In this document: in pieces, positions 26,642 to 35,865 of the stretch
How positions within the stretch are numbered: position 1 is the stretch's first letter
Layout of the letters: the number at the start of each line of letters is the position of its first letter
From: an uncultured Helicobacteraceae bacterium
GTDB taxonomy: Bacteria > Campylobacterota > Campylobacteria > Campylobacterales > Sulfurimonadaceae
Direction: 5' to 3'
NCBI GenBank assembly: GCA_947311765.1
Contig: CAMZLS010000011.1
Span: 1 to 64,000, forward strand
DNA: 64,000 nucleotides
Translations under genes and position numbers: made by a program
The notes under the pieces: generated by a model
Seen by the model: only the letters and a program-made list of their open reading frames with translations
Told to the model about the DNA's origin: nothing
Database searches by the model: none

Positions 26642-27261
26642 ATGAACAGATACAAGAGTTAGAATTACAATTAGAAGCGATGAGCAAAGCTAAGCGCTGG
26701 ATGGTTTATGGTGTCATTATATTAGCTGCAATTTATATGAGTTTTGTTCTGTATAGTGAAGAGCTTTATAATGAGATAGAGATTACCCAAGAGAAGATAG
26801 CCTCACTTGAATCAAAACTGTTTAAAAACTCTAACCATTCTTTAGAAAAAGCGATACTAAGAGCAAAAAAAGGTATCTTAGTTGTAGAAGATGAGATAAA
26901 TAATCTCCACTTTAAAAAGCAATTTCTTCAAACAAAACTGCAAAGTATCGACTTTATCTCTTATGATGAGATGGGTTCAGCGCAGATTTTAGATGATATT
27001 TTACGAAACTCTGTTGCACAGCATATCAATCTTGAGTCAATTCAAAAAACACCCATAGAGTCGCAAAGTAAAAGCCTTGTTCAGCAAAAAAGTCATATTT
27101 TGATTAATGGTGAGGGGAGTTTAGGCTCTATCATCTCCTTGCAGCATTTCATAGAAAATCTTAATGCACTTTTGAGTTCAGAATCTTTACATGTAAGCAT
27201 AGATGAGAACAATGCAACCTATTTTGAGCTCAAGCTTATACACTATGGAGTGGAATTATGA
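26638..27261 (+). CDS. MshJ/PilO-like inner-membrane protein
   Basis: The 207-residue protein has one membrane segment (about 20-38, WMVYGVIILAAIYMSFVLY), a coiled coil (45-95) and a C-terminal alpha/beta domain, the PilO/GspM plan. It overlaps both neighbours by ATGA. It likely partners with the MshI-like protein in the periplasmic alignment complex. Confidence 0.7.
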   Translation: MNEQIQELELQLEAMSKAKRWMVYGVIILAAIYMSFVLYSEELYNEIEITQEKIASLESKLFKNSNHSLEKAILRAKKGILVVEDEINNLHFKKQFLQTKLQSIDFISYDEMGSAQILDDILRNSVAQHINLESIQKTPIESQSKSLVQQKSHILINGEGSLGSIISLQHFIENLNALLSSESLHVSIDENNATYFELKLIHYGVEL

Positions 27262-27659
27262 GACTTTTTTTTATAAGTATCTTTCTGGTTTGTGTAGTTT
27301 TTGCTGCTAATGATGTCCATGAGATTGCAAAAAAAATTGATGCCCTTGGCAGCGATGATACTCTCAGCGATAAGGTAACTTACAAGGTTTACGATCCTTT
27401 CAAGCGTGCAAAACCTCTTCTTGCAAAAAAAACAATAAAGCAAAAAGTTATAAAGCCCAAACCTATCAAAGTGCAAACCATTTTAAATGAGCAAGCTTTC
27501 ATAGATGGAAAGTGGCTTCAAAAAGGCTCAATAGTGCATGGATATAAAATTACAGCAATAAAGAAAAACATAGTTGTTTTGCGTCATAATAAAAAAGAGA
27601 TATTTGTTCCACTCTATCAGGGAAAAAATTTTCTCAAAGCTAAGGAGATAATCCAATGA
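27258..27659 (+). CDS. MshK/PilP-like periplasmic protein
   Basis: The 133-residue protein has a signal peptide (FFISIFLVCVVFAA), a basic linker with YDPFKRAKPLL and a C-terminal small beta domain. Its pattern (GSIVHGYKITAIKKNIVVLRHNKKEIFVPL) is like the HR domain of PilP/GspC, which binds the secretin. It overlaps the neighbours by ATGA. Its place before the secretin gene fits mshK (and ctsR of Campylobacter). Confidence 0.68.
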   Translation: MRLFFISIFLVCVVFAANDVHEIAKKIDALGSDDTLSDKVTYKVYDPFKRAKPLLAKKTIKQKVIKPKPIKVQTILNEQAFIDGKWLQKGSIVHGYKITAIKKNIVVLRHNKKEIFVPLYQGKNFLKAKEIIQ

Positions 27660-29197
27660 GATATCTATTTATATTAGTCAGTGTATTCATCTTGGCCTTA
27701 CATGTAAATGCGAAGGAGTGTAGCGATACACTCTTCTCTTTTGATATAGGTGAGAGTGAGGGTAGCGTCAAGATTATAGATATTGTAGAAAACTTAGCCC
27801 ATGAGTGTGATTTTTCTGTCGTTATTGTAGATAAAGAGGCGCATAGTGTTCTTGATAGAGAACTTTTTTTGGTGCATATTGCAGATTACTCTTTGGAGAA
27901 TATTTTCAACTTTCTTTTTACGCAAAACAATATGTTTTATAAGTATGATAAAGAGAAGAAAGTACTCAAACTCTCTTACATAGAGACACACTCTTTTATT
28001 ATTGATTATGTTAATCTTAGCGAGCAGACAACTGAATCAGTAAAAACTATCACTGTTGGTGCGCATCAAAGTGGTAATAACAGAAATGGTGGCATGAATG
28101 GTGTTGGTGCTGGCATGAGTGGAGGCTCTAGTGGTGGATTAACGGGCAACAATAACCAACAGCAAGCTTCAAACTCAGACCAAACCATAATTAAATCAAA
28201 TACAAGTTTTGAGTTTTGGGATAAATTAACAGGCGAAATAGATAGCCTACTTTCTCGCGATGAGGATTATATTCAAATTCAGAGTCGCTCTATTATCAAC
28301 CGTGAAGCTGGGATTGTGACCATCACAGGTACAAAATCTCAAATAGAACGTGTCAATAAATACCTCAATCACTTAAAATCGCGTCTTCACAAACAGGTGA
28401 TGTTAGAGACGAAAATTTTTGAACTTCGCTATAAAGATCGCAATAGTACAGGGGTTGATTGGTCTAAGTTTCAGATGCGCCTTGGTGGAAAATTTGGTAA
28501 CTCTATCTCAGGAGACCAATACGGCTCTTTTAATGCGCCAAGCTACTCTTTTAATTATCAATTTTCTATGGATGGACTTATTGATTTTTTAAATCGTTAT
28601 GGAAATGTTGATGTCCTCTCAACTCCAAAGATTTTAACTCTCAACAATCAACCTGCCGTGATAAATGTAGGTAATCAGATAAATTATCGCTATGAAAGTG
28701 GCAGTGTGAGTGCTACAAATGTAGGTTCATCAACAACCAATACTTATGTGATGAGCTCCGTATTTATCGGCTTAACCTTAAATATCGTTCCAGAGATAAC
28801 AGATGATGGTTTTATAATCTTACGCATCAATCCAGTAGTGAGTGAACAGCTTAACCAAGATGAAGGACTTGACTTAAGCACCCAAAGCACCACGGGAGAA
28901 GATGGAGTAAGAACTATGCCTCCCGATATCAAGATAAAACAACTCTCTTCTATCGTCAAAGCAAAAGATGGAAGTCGTGTTGTTATTGGCGGTTTAATCT
29001 CCTCTCGTAAGTTTAAAGAGAATTCCTCTGTACCTCTGCTTGGTTCTATCCCTCTTATAGGTGGACTCTTTAAACATACTGGAGTTGAGACAGAACGAGT
29101 TGAACTTATTATTGTGGTGACTCCTAAGATTGTAAAAAACAGTGAATTTCTCTCTATAGATTCTGCTGAAAAATATCTTTTTGGTGAGATAGAATGA
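27656..29197 (+). CDS. mshL: Secretin (outer-membrane pore) of the MSHA-type system
   Basis: The 513-residue protein has a signal peptide (1-19). N-terminal secretin/TonB short domains follow (about 25-120) and a Gly/Asn/Gln-rich linker (about 128-165). The secretin domain shows VMLETKIFELRY, GLTLNIVPEI and VVIGGLISS...VPLLGSIPLIGGLF near the C-terminus. It forms the multimeric outer-membrane channel through which the pilus or DNA passes. The order matches mshL, and ctsD of Campylobacter is the related transformation secretin. An exact palindrome at 27698 lies inside the signal-peptide coding region. Confidence 0.93.
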   Translation: MRYLFILVSVFILALHVNAKECSDTLFSFDIGESEGSVKIIDIVENLAHECDFSVVIVDKEAHSVLDRELFLVHIADYSLENIFNFLFTQNNMFYKYDKEKKVLKLSYIETHSFIIDYVNLSEQTTESVKTITVGAHQSGNNRNGGMNGVGAGMSGGSSGGLTGNNNQQQASNSDQTIIKSNTSFEFWDKLTGEIDSLLSRDEDYIQIQSRSIINREAGIVTITGTKSQIERVNKYLNHLKSRLHKQVMLETKIFELRYKDRNSTGVDWSKFQMRLGGKFGNSISGDQYGSFNAPSYSFNYQFSMDGLIDFLNRYGNVDVLSTPKILTLNNQPAVINVGNQINYRYESGSVSATNVGSSTTNTYVMSSVFIGLTLNIVPEITDDGFIILRINPVVSEQLNQDEGLDLSTQSTTGEDGVRTMPPDIKIKQLSSIVKAKDGSRVVIGGLISSRKFKENSSVPLLGSIPLIGGLFKHTGVETERVELIIVVTPKIVKNSEFLSIDSAEKYLFGEIE

Positions 29198-29985
29198 GTA
29201 GTTTTGAGGAGGCGTCCAAAGTTTTTGAAAGTAGTTTTGAAAAAGATGACTATTTTGAAAGTATCAGCGCAGAGTTTGCGAAAAATACGCTGCTAAAAAT
29301 CATACGAAACAAAGAGGTATCTCTCACTTTTCTTTTAGGAGACCCAGGGGTTGGTAAAACCTATATGCTTCATCTTATCAAAGAGGAGCTTTTTGCAACA
29401 CATAAAGTTCTTATAAGCTCAGAACCTTTCTCAAGTCCAGAATCTTTTTTACAATTTCTTTTGAGTGATGTAGTCAATAGCTCTCATCTCTGCTTAAGTG
29501 AGCTCAAAGAGCGAGCAGTAACACTTTATAAAGAGAGTGAGCATGTTATTCTTATAGATGAAGCACAACTTTTGAGTGAAAATGTTTTAGAATATATCCG
29601 TGTTCTTTCAGATACAAAAGTTTTTAATTTTGTTCTCTCTATGCACAAACAAGAGGGCGAAGCGATTGTAAAAAAACCACACTTTGCATCACGAGATCAT
29701 CGTGTTGTTACTATGGGACTCTTGGAGTCAGGGGAATTGAAACATTTTCTTGAATCACAACTTTTACGCCATAATCTTGGCAATTTAGCTGAACTTTTTA
29801 AAGAAAAAGAGCTCCATCGTATAGAGAGTTATAGCGCAGGAAATTTCAGAATGCTTAAGCAGATGCTAAAAACCATCTTCGCTTTAATGGATTATGCAAA
29901 AATAAATGCTCTTAAGGCGTATGTCAAACCAAATGAGTGCATAGTGAGTATGGCAGCTATAGATTTAGGGTGTATAGATGCATAA
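29194..29985 (+). CDS. AAA ATPase, MshM/ExeA/CtsP-like
   Basis: The 263-residue cytoplasmic ATPase has Walker A LLGDPGVGKTYML (about residues 46-58) and Walker B HVILIDEAQLL, then an AAA sensor region. ExeA-type ATPases help secretin assembly; the position after the secretin gene matches mshM, and CtsP is the comparable Campylobacter transformation protein. It lacks the peptidoglycan-binding domain of ExeA. The start overlaps the secretin stop by 4 bases, and the end overlaps the next gene by 8 bases. Confidence 0.85.
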   Translation: MSSFEEASKVFESSFEKDDYFESISAEFAKNTLLKIIRNKEVSLTFLLGDPGVGKTYMLHLIKEELFATHKVLISSEPFSSPESFLQFLLSDVVNSSHLCLSELKERAVTLYKESEHVILIDEAQLLSENVLEYIRVLSDTKVFNFVLSMHKQEGEAIVKKPHFASRDHRVVTMGLLESGELKHFLESQLLRHNLGNLAELFKEKELHRIESYSAGNFRMLKQMLKTIFALMDYAKINALKAYVKPNECIVSMAAIDLGCIDA

Positions 29986-30775
29986 TGATTTTGAATCACT
30001 TCTAAAACGATGCAAGGCATATAAGCGTAAAAAAATGCTTCAAAAGATAGGCGTGCTAGCTCTTTTGCTTATAACTATTGGTGCGGGTTTTTGGTTTTAT
30101 GAATTTGGTGGATTTTTGAAGCCCTTAAATCCTAAGAGTACATCCTCATCTCTTACATTACATGTAAAGGAAAAAAGTTCTGTAATTCCAGTGAAAAAAA
30201 TCGAAAAAAAAATGCTTCCTAAAAAAGAGACTCTTGTCAAAAAAGAGATTCCTATCAAAAAAGAGAATCTTGCTCCCAAGCCAATCCGCAAAGATGTAGG
30301 CTATGAAATCACTATCGATGAAAGTTATCTCTTGAAGAGAGCTGAAAAAAAATCACCAAAAGAGACAAAAAAACAGATAAAAGTTCCCGCTAAAAAAATT
30401 ATTATTCCTAGAGAAAAAAAATCACCAAAAGTGAAAAAGAAAAAACATACAAATAGTACTTTTACAATGAGCACGAAGAAACTTGTAAGTACGAAAGACC
30501 TCCTTTTACAGTATAAAAAAGAGCCACAATACGATTTGGCACTCAAAATATCACAGACCTATTTTGATGAGAAGAAATTTTCAAAATCTTCACTCTGGGC
30601 TAAAAAAGCCAATATGCTTAACAGAGAGTCTGATATAGCGTGGATTATGTATGCAAAATCAGAATATGCGCGAGGCAACAAAGACCAAGCCAAAGAGATA
30701 CTCCAACTCTATCTTGGAAACAGAAATTCAAAAAAAGCTGAAATGTTATTGATGACATGGAATCAAGGAGAGTAG
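29978..30775 (+). CDS. MshN-like TPR protein with Lys-rich stalk
   Basis: The 265-residue protein has one membrane segment (about 22-40), a long periplasmic Lys/Pro-rich stretch (about 55-165) and C-terminal TPR-like helices (about 172-262, YKKEPQYDLALKISQTYFDEKKF...). The layout equals MshN. The exact palindrome at 30158 encodes Leu-His-Val. It is likely a scaffold between inner-membrane platform and secretin. Confidence 0.7.
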   Translation: MHNDFESLLKRCKAYKRKKMLQKIGVLALLLITIGAGFWFYEFGGFLKPLNPKSTSSSLTLHVKEKSSVIPVKKIEKKMLPKKETLVKKEIPIKKENLAPKPIRKDVGYEITIDESYLLKRAEKKSPKETKKQIKVPAKKIIIPREKKSPKVKKKKHTNSTFTMSTKKLVSTKDLLLQYKKEPQYDLALKISQTYFDEKKFSKSSLWAKKANMLNRESDIAWIMYAKSEYARGNKDQAKEILQLYLGNRNSKKAEMLLMTWNQGE

Positions 30776-31327
30776 ATGCGATATATTATAAGCTTGTTTG
30801 TACTAATGGCTTTTGTATGTGCTAGTGAATTTACAGAGTTTAGTAAATTGTATAAGCAAGACAGTTATGAATCGTATAAAAAAGCGTGTCAGATAGGAAA
30901 GCACCTTTTTTCTAAAAATGAGAAAGATGAAAAACTGCTCACTATTATAGGAATGGCGTGTTTAAAAGCAGATTATATTGATACCCTTGGGATGATTCAA
31001 AGTCGTTTAATTTTTACTCAACAAGCACGCCAAAGTGCGACTATCTTTAGTTCTGTTTTACTACAAAAACGCCTGCTTATCCAGTTTTTACAAGATGATG
31101 CAGATATCTCTACTTTAGCCTTGCCAGTTATCAATCACCCAATTTGTAAATCTTTTGTAAGACTTCGTGATGGTAACTTCACGCTAGAGAGTTCAAAGCC
31201 AAAATGTGTCAGTTTTAGTGATGCGGGGCTTAAATATACACTCTATATCGACTATACAAAAAAAGAGAAAATGGCAATAGATATCCATCATAAAGATGGC
31301 ACAATAGAAAAACATAGGTATCGATAA
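30776..31327 (+). CDS. Periplasmic protein of unknown function in the msh cluster
   Basis: The 183-residue protein has a signal peptide (RYIISLFVLMAFVCA). The helical first half looks TPR-like (YKKACQIGKHLFSKNEKDEKLLTIIGMACLKADYID), and a small beta-rich end follows. It has no counterpart in the Vibrio msh order, where mshE follows mshN directly. It overlaps the ATPase gene by TAATG, so it is part of the operon. Confidence 0.7.
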   Translation: MRYIISLFVLMAFVCASEFTEFSKLYKQDSYESYKKACQIGKHLFSKNEKDEKLLTIIGMACLKADYIDTLGMIQSRLIFTQQARQSATIFSSVLLQKRLLIQFLQDDADISTLALPVINHPICKSFVRLRDGNFTLESSKPKCVSFSDAGLKYTLYIDYTKKEKMAIDIHHKDGTIEKHRYR

Positions 31328-32997
31328 TGATAAAGAAAAATGTACGCTTAGGTGACTTGCTTGTAGAAAAAGGACTTATCACAAATGATGAGTTGATGCA
31401 TGCGCTTTCACTTCAAAAAGAGTCAAATTTTACAAAAAAATTAGGTGAAGTACTTATCCAAGAGGGGTATGTTACTTACAAAGAGATAGCCCTAGAGCTC
31501 TCTGCGCAATTAGGTATTGAGTTTATTGATATTTATGGGGTAGAGTTAGATTTTAAGCTTATTGGAAAATATCCTACTACTGCTTTGGAGAATGCAGAAG
31601 CGATACCTATAAAAGAAGATGATGAATATATCTACATAGCAACCTCAAATCCTCTTAATTATGATGCATTAGAAGCGCTAGAGCGTATAGTTATCACTAA
31701 ACCTGTAAAATTATTTCTCGCGCTTGATGAAGATGTACGCAATATTTTTCAGCGTATAGATATTATCCAAAATACAAAAGCGATTGCAGCAGAAGTAAAA
31801 CGCGAAATCTCCGAAGATGGCTATAAGAGCGATAGTGATGAGAGTGCTGTTATGAAGCTTATTGGGCTTATTATCCAAGATGCTATTGTGAGAAATGCGA
31901 GTGATATTCATATAGAACCAGATGCGCATGAAGTCTCTGTAAGATGTCGCGTAGATGGTCTCTTGCATGAGATCTTTGTTTTTGATTTAGTGATTTACAA
32001 TGCGCTAGCTTCGCGTATAAAAATCTTAGGAAATCTTGATATATCAGAGCGTAGAAAAGCGCAAGATGGACGTTTTGAGATGGAGATAAAGAATGGAGTG
32101 TATGATTTTCGTCTCTCTACAACACCAACACTTTTTGGTGAGTCAATTGTTATGCGTATCCTTGATCAGCAGAAGATTTTACTCAAACTCAATGACCTTG
32201 GTTTAGCAGATGAAAATCTTGCAAACTTTGAATCTATTATCAAATCTCCTTTTGGAATTATTCTCATTACTGGTCCAACGGGAAGTGGTAAAACAACGAC
32301 TCTTTACGCTGCACTTAACGAAATCAAAAGCCTTGCAAATAAGGTCTTAACAGTTGAAGACCCAATAGAGTATCAACTTCCTCTTGTGCAACAAGTTCAA
32401 GTAAATGAAAAGGTAGGTTTTAGCTTTGCCAATGCCTTGAAATCTTTTCTAAGACAAGACCCTGATATTATCATGGTGGGGGAGATTCGTGATATTGAGA
32501 CACTCAACGCTGCTGCTCAAGCCTCTTTAACAGGGCATTTAGTTTTTTCCACGCTCCATACAAACGATGCTCCTAGTGCTATCAGCCGTATGGTGCAGAT
32601 GGGTTTAGAACCGTACTTAATCGCAGATTCACTCTTAGCTGTTGTGGCACAGCGTCTTGTACGAAAGAATTGCATTCACTGTACACAGGAGTATAAACCT
32701 CACCAAAGCCTTTTAAGACAAGTCCGAGAATACCTCCCTGAAAATCCTGTTTTTCACAAAGGAAAAGGGTGTCCCAAATGTAATATGACAGGCTATAGTG
32801 GACGGATTATGATAGTAGAGATTTTACAGATTAACAATAAAATTTCCCAAGCAATTTCCAATAATGCTAATAAATTTGAAATCGCAACTCTAGCCCAAGA
32901 GGAGGGCTTTTTTACGCCAATGTTGCATGATGGATTGACAAAAGTACTAGCAGGACTTATACCACTTGAGGAGGTCTTGCGTGTAACACGCGGGTAG
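31327..32997 (+). CDS. mshE: Pilus assembly / secretion ATPase (GspE family)
   Basis: The 556-residue hexameric traffic ATPase has GspE N-domains (1-165) and a catalytic core: Walker A GPTGSGKTTTLY, an Asp box around TVEDPIEYQL, Walker B IIMVGEIRD and a His box STLHTND. It also has a C-terminal zinc site CIHC...GCPKC. It powers pilin addition at the cytoplasmic face. The zinc motif favours an assembly (PilB/GspE) rather than retraction ATPase. No separate retraction ATPase is seen in the window. Confidence 0.93.
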   Translation: MIKKNVRLGDLLVEKGLITNDELMHALSLQKESNFTKKLGEVLIQEGYVTYKEIALELSAQLGIEFIDIYGVELDFKLIGKYPTTALENAEAIPIKEDDEYIYIATSNPLNYDALEALERIVITKPVKLFLALDEDVRNIFQRIDIIQNTKAIAAEVKREISEDGYKSDSDESAVMKLIGLIIQDAIVRNASDIHIEPDAHEVSVRCRVDGLLHEIFVFDLVIYNALASRIKILGNLDISERRKAQDGRFEMEIKNGVYDFRLSTTPTLFGESIVMRILDQQKILLKLNDLGLADENLANFESIIKSPFGIILITGPTGSGKTTTLYAALNEIKSLANKVLTVEDPIEYQLPLVQQVQVNEKVGFSFANALKSFLRQDPDIIMVGEIRDIETLNAAAQASLTGHLVFSTLHTNDAPSAISRMVQMGLEPYLIADSLLAVVAQRLVRKNCIHCTQEYKPHQSLLRQVREYLPENPVFHKGKGCPKCNMTGYSGRIMIVEILQINNKISQAISNNANKFEIATLAQEEGFFTPMLHDGLTKVLAGLIPLEEVLRVTRG

Positions 32998-33000
32998 AGT

Positions 33001-34242
33001 ATGAAGTTTTTTGATGTAGAGTATCGCCGAGGAGGGCACAAAAAGCATACTATCGTAGAAGCAGATAACCGCCTTGATGCTATGAAAAAATTTCAACATC
33101 TCGAACTAGGCGTTGCTGTAAAATACAAAGAGATAGCAGAACCCTTGAGCCTTAAAATTCAAAAGCTTCAAGAGAAATACAACTCTCCCATAAAAAACAA
33201 GCGTGCAAATATCGAAAATTATGTTGCGCTACTGCGACAACTAGCTGTTATGCTCGACGCGGGGATGCCGATAAATATCTGTTTAGATGAGGTAGTTCAA
33301 GCGACAGAAGATACAATGCTCGTTGCTATTATGAAATCTATTCGTGATGATATTGAAGGAGGGCAGAGTTTTACTGAATCTGTAAGACCTTTTTCTCAGC
33401 AGCTAGGTAATCTTTCCATTTCTATGATATATCTAGGAGAACAGACAGGAGCGCTCTCTGAATCTATACACAAACTCTCTGAAATTCTTCAAACTATTCA
33501 TGATAACCGTGTAAAACTTAAAAAAGCAACACGCTATCCTATGATGACGATAATGGCTATGGTTATCGCTTTTAGCGTGGTTATTACCTTTGTTGTGCCT
33601 CAATTTAAAGATATTTTTGAAAGCAGTAGTGCAGAACTTCCTTTTCCAACACGACTTCTTTTATGGATAGAGCATGCCATGACTTATTATGGACCTTATA
33701 TCATTGTAGCAGCGGCTATAATGCTTGGTATTTATCTTTATATATATAATCGTAATGAAAAGGTAGCACTTTTATCGGATAAAATTTTACTAAAGATTTA
33801 TATTGTGGGGCAGGTGACACATTATGCGATGATGGGGCGTTTTGTCTATATCTTCAATGTCTTAATTCATGCAGGAATTCCTATTGTTGATGCTTTAAAA
33901 GCAGCAGTTGGTGTGGTGCAAAATCGTTATATGAAGCAGCAGTTTGGACTTATTATTGAATCTATTGAAGAGGGTAAATCACTTCATGAAGGTTTTGAAG
34001 AGTCTGGAATGTTTGAGCGTATGATTTTGCAGATGCTTAAAGCTGGTGAAGATTCAGGAGCATTAAATACGATGTTAGAGAAGATAACAAACTATTATAA
34101 TGCAAAATATGATAATATTATAGATAATGTATCATCCATGATAGAGCCTATCTTAATTGCCGCTATTGCAGGATTTGTTCTTGTCTTAGCCTTGGGTATC
34201 TTTTTACCGATGTGGTCTATGGCTGATGCTATGGGAATGTAG
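33001..34242 (+). CDS. mshG: Inner-membrane platform protein (GspF family)
   Basis: The 413-residue protein has two T2SF domains (about 70-195 and 270-395) and three membrane helices (about 180-202, 228-250, 378-400). GQSFTESV, LGEQTGALSESI and KAGEDSGALNTMLEKI are typical. It transmits ATPase motion to pilin assembly. It is the last gene in the classical run and is followed by two very small open frames. Confidence 0.93.
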   Translation: MKFFDVEYRRGGHKKHTIVEADNRLDAMKKFQHLELGVAVKYKEIAEPLSLKIQKLQEKYNSPIKNKRANIENYVALLRQLAVMLDAGMPINICLDEVVQATEDTMLVAIMKSIRDDIEGGQSFTESVRPFSQQLGNLSISMIYLGEQTGALSESIHKLSEILQTIHDNRVKLKKATRYPMMTIMAMVIAFSVVITFVVPQFKDIFESSSAELPFPTRLLLWIEHAMTYYGPYIIVAAAIMLGIYLYIYNRNEKVALLSDKILLKIYIVGQVTHYAMMGRFVYIFNVLIHAGIPIVDALKAAVGVVQNRYMKQQFGLIIESIEEGKSLHEGFEESGMFERMILQMLKAGEDSGALNTMLEKITNYYNAKYDNIIDNVSSMIEPILIAAIAGFVLVLALGIFLPMWSMADAMGM

Positions 34243-34250
34243 GATAAAAC

Positions 34251-34346
34251 ATGGAACACGAAGCAGGAACAGTTACTATCGCAGTCATATCAGCTCTAAT
34301 ACTAGGCTTTGGCATGTGGATAATTCATAAAATAAATGAGATTTAA
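34251..34346 (+). CDS. 31-residue single-helix membrane peptide
   Basis: This short frame, MEHEAGTVT then a 20-residue hydrophobic helix (IAVISALILGFGMWIIHK), follows mshG by 8 bases with GTAGGAT upstream. It ends just before the lipoprotein start. It is like many small pilus-cluster membrane peptides, but nothing proves expression. Confidence 0.5.
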   Translation: MEHEAGTVTIAVISALILGFGMWIIHKINEI

Positions 34347-34347
34347 A

Positions 34348-34788
34348 ATGATAAAAAAAACACTTTTACCTTTACTGATTACCGCTTCTTTTTTTGTAGG
34401 TTGTGGCAATGAAATTCGTCCTGATGCTTATATAAATGTAGGCTCAATGCTACTTACAAAAGATAATGTAGCACACTCGCGCATTACCTTGCAAAAAGAT
34501 CAATTAGGAACTATAACATTTTCACGAGAGCGATTTAAGTATAGTTCTAAATTTGTCTCATTGAGTGGAACATGGGAAAGTGAGCTTATAGCTTCTGTAA
34601 CATCTGAGGGTGATGATATTACCGTAATTAGTAGTATTACATATACAGGTGATGATGATAGTGAATACAGTACATATTTTATCTCAAATAATAGCGTTGA
34701 ACTCAGCATAGGAGATACTTTTATCTTAACAGGAGATCAGATTTTAAGTGGGAAGGTAGTAAAAATAGAGCGTAGTAATATATACTAA
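34348..34788 (+). CDS. Lipoprotein of unknown function at the end of the msh cluster
   Basis: The 146-residue protein has a lipoprotein signal, ITASFFVGC with Cys as the lipidated residue. The mature part is beta-rich with no known domain. The ATG at 34348 starts the signal peptide; an in-frame ATG at 34336 would add four residues. It may be a pilotin-like or surface component, but this is position-based inference. Confidence 0.65.
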   Translation: MIKKTLLPLLITASFFVGCGNEIRPDAYINVGSMLLTKDNVAHSRITLQKDQLGTITFSRERFKYSSKFVSLSGTWESELIASVTSEGDDITVISSITYTGDDDSEYSTYFISNNSVELSIGDTFILTGDQILSGKVVKIERSNIY

Positions 34789-34802
34789 ATCTATCGAAAA
34801 GT

Positions 34803-34864
34803 TATCGCGAGGGGCACAATCAAAAAAACTAGTCATTGCGAGGAGCACAGAGACGCGGCAATCT
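34803..34864. repeat. Dispersed intergenic repeat, one and a half copies
   Basis: A partial copy (TATCGCGAGGGGCAC, 34803-34817) precedes a full copy starting GTCATTGCGAGGAGCACAG (34832-34864). They lie between the convergent lipoprotein and pilin genes. Confidence 0.75.
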
Positions 34865-35315
34865 AATTAAGCGCAAAAGTCCCTTGCTGATTATCATAAA
34901 CCCAATGTTTTCCAATACAAGGCTTCCCAGCCTTACATGTAGAAACTCCATTCGTCCCAGAAGCAGGACCTGTATAGTTGTTTCCACTCACAGACCAATC
35001 AATTGGAGCATTTTTAAGGATGCCTCCAAGAGGGCTAGCGGCATTTCCTAGTGTTGTTGGATAGCCATCACTATTTAAGTCACTAGAAGCCATAGACCCT
35101 CCGCAAGTAAAACTTCCTTCATTGATAATCCACTCGCCATGACACGCATCAATAGCCACTTGCACAGAAGCAGCAGTTGAAAGTTCAGCAGATATTTTGG
35201 CATTACCACTCAAGCCAGTAAACTTAGGAATGGCAAAAGAGGCAAGAACCCCAATAATAACGATTACAAAAATCAGTTCTATAAGGGTAAAAGCAGGGCG
35301 AAAACTATGATGCAT
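34863..35315 (-). CDS. Type IV pilin, MshA-like
   Basis: The 150-residue protein has the leader MHHSFRPA, then FTLIELIFVIVIIGVLASFAIPKF with Glu5. The residue before the cut is Ala instead of the usual Gly. The globular domain has two Cys pairs (DACHGE, SFTCGG, STCKAG, KPCIG). The size fits a major or near-major pilin. It lies on the opposite strand to the assembly genes, 5 bases after the other pilin gene. Confidence 0.85.
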   Translation of the reverse strand: MHHSFRPAFTLIELIFVIVIIGVLASFAIPKFTGLSGNAKISAELSTAASVQVAIDACHGEWIINEGSFTCGGSMASSDLNSDGYPTTLGNAASPLGGILKNAPIDWSVSGNNYTGPASGTNGVSTCKAGKPCIGKHWVYDNQQGTFALN

Positions 35316-35320
35316 TGAGT

Positions 35321-35797
35321 TTAAAATCTAAAGTCAAATACTGTTGTGTTTCTATCATTTACAAAAACCATACCTATTTGATTTGTTAATGATTTTTGAA
35401 CATCAGCTTTTTTTGATCCAGTAATTGCGGTATAAATTTCCACAACACCACTGCCATCATATCGAAAATCCATATTACCTTGTCCATTTGATAGGTAATA
35501 TATATATCTATTTGCACCTAAATCACGCCAACCTTTTCCATTAATCGCCCAAGTAATCGGTTTAACATTGATAAAATCCGCTAAAACAATTTCAGCATTT
35601 GTTTTACCATTTAAATCCGTTTCGTTAAGATAAGTTGCTCTTCCCGTCTCATTTAGTGCAGCATATGGTTTTATCATATTACTTATTTCTGCATTCGTCT
35701 TTAAATTATTAAACTTAGGAATAGCCGTAGCCGCCAACACACCAATTATCACAATCACAAAGATAAGCTCTATAAGAGTAAATCCACTTTTTTTCAT
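35321..35797 (-). CDS. Type IV pilin
   Basis: The 158-residue protein has the canonical leader MKKSG, then FTLIELIFVIVIIGVLAATAIPKF with Glu5. The globular domain has no Cys and ends TTVFDFRF. It has its own Shine-Dalgarno (AAGGAG) and is the first gene of the two-pilin unit. Its N-terminal 30 residues are nearly identical to those of the neighbouring pilin. Confidence 0.87.
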   Translation of the reverse strand: MKKSGFTLIELIFVIVIIGVLAATAIPKFNNLKTNAEISNMIKPYAALNETGRATYLNETDLNGKTNAEIVLADFINVKPITWAINGKGWRDLGANRYIYYLSNGQGNMDFRYDGSGVVEIYTAITGSKKADVQKSLTNQIGMVFVNDRNTTVFDFRF

Positions 35798-35865
35798 TAT
35801 ATACTCCTTGCATATTTATTTCTTTAAGTATAGTTAAAAAACCACATCTATGTAAAGTATATCGG

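Noticed and set aside
18996-34242. Calling the pilus cluster a classical type II secretion system
   Set aside because: The MshQ-like adhesin, PilM/N-type fused protein, MshM-type ATPase and two near-identical-leader pilins fit the MSHA order better than gsp.
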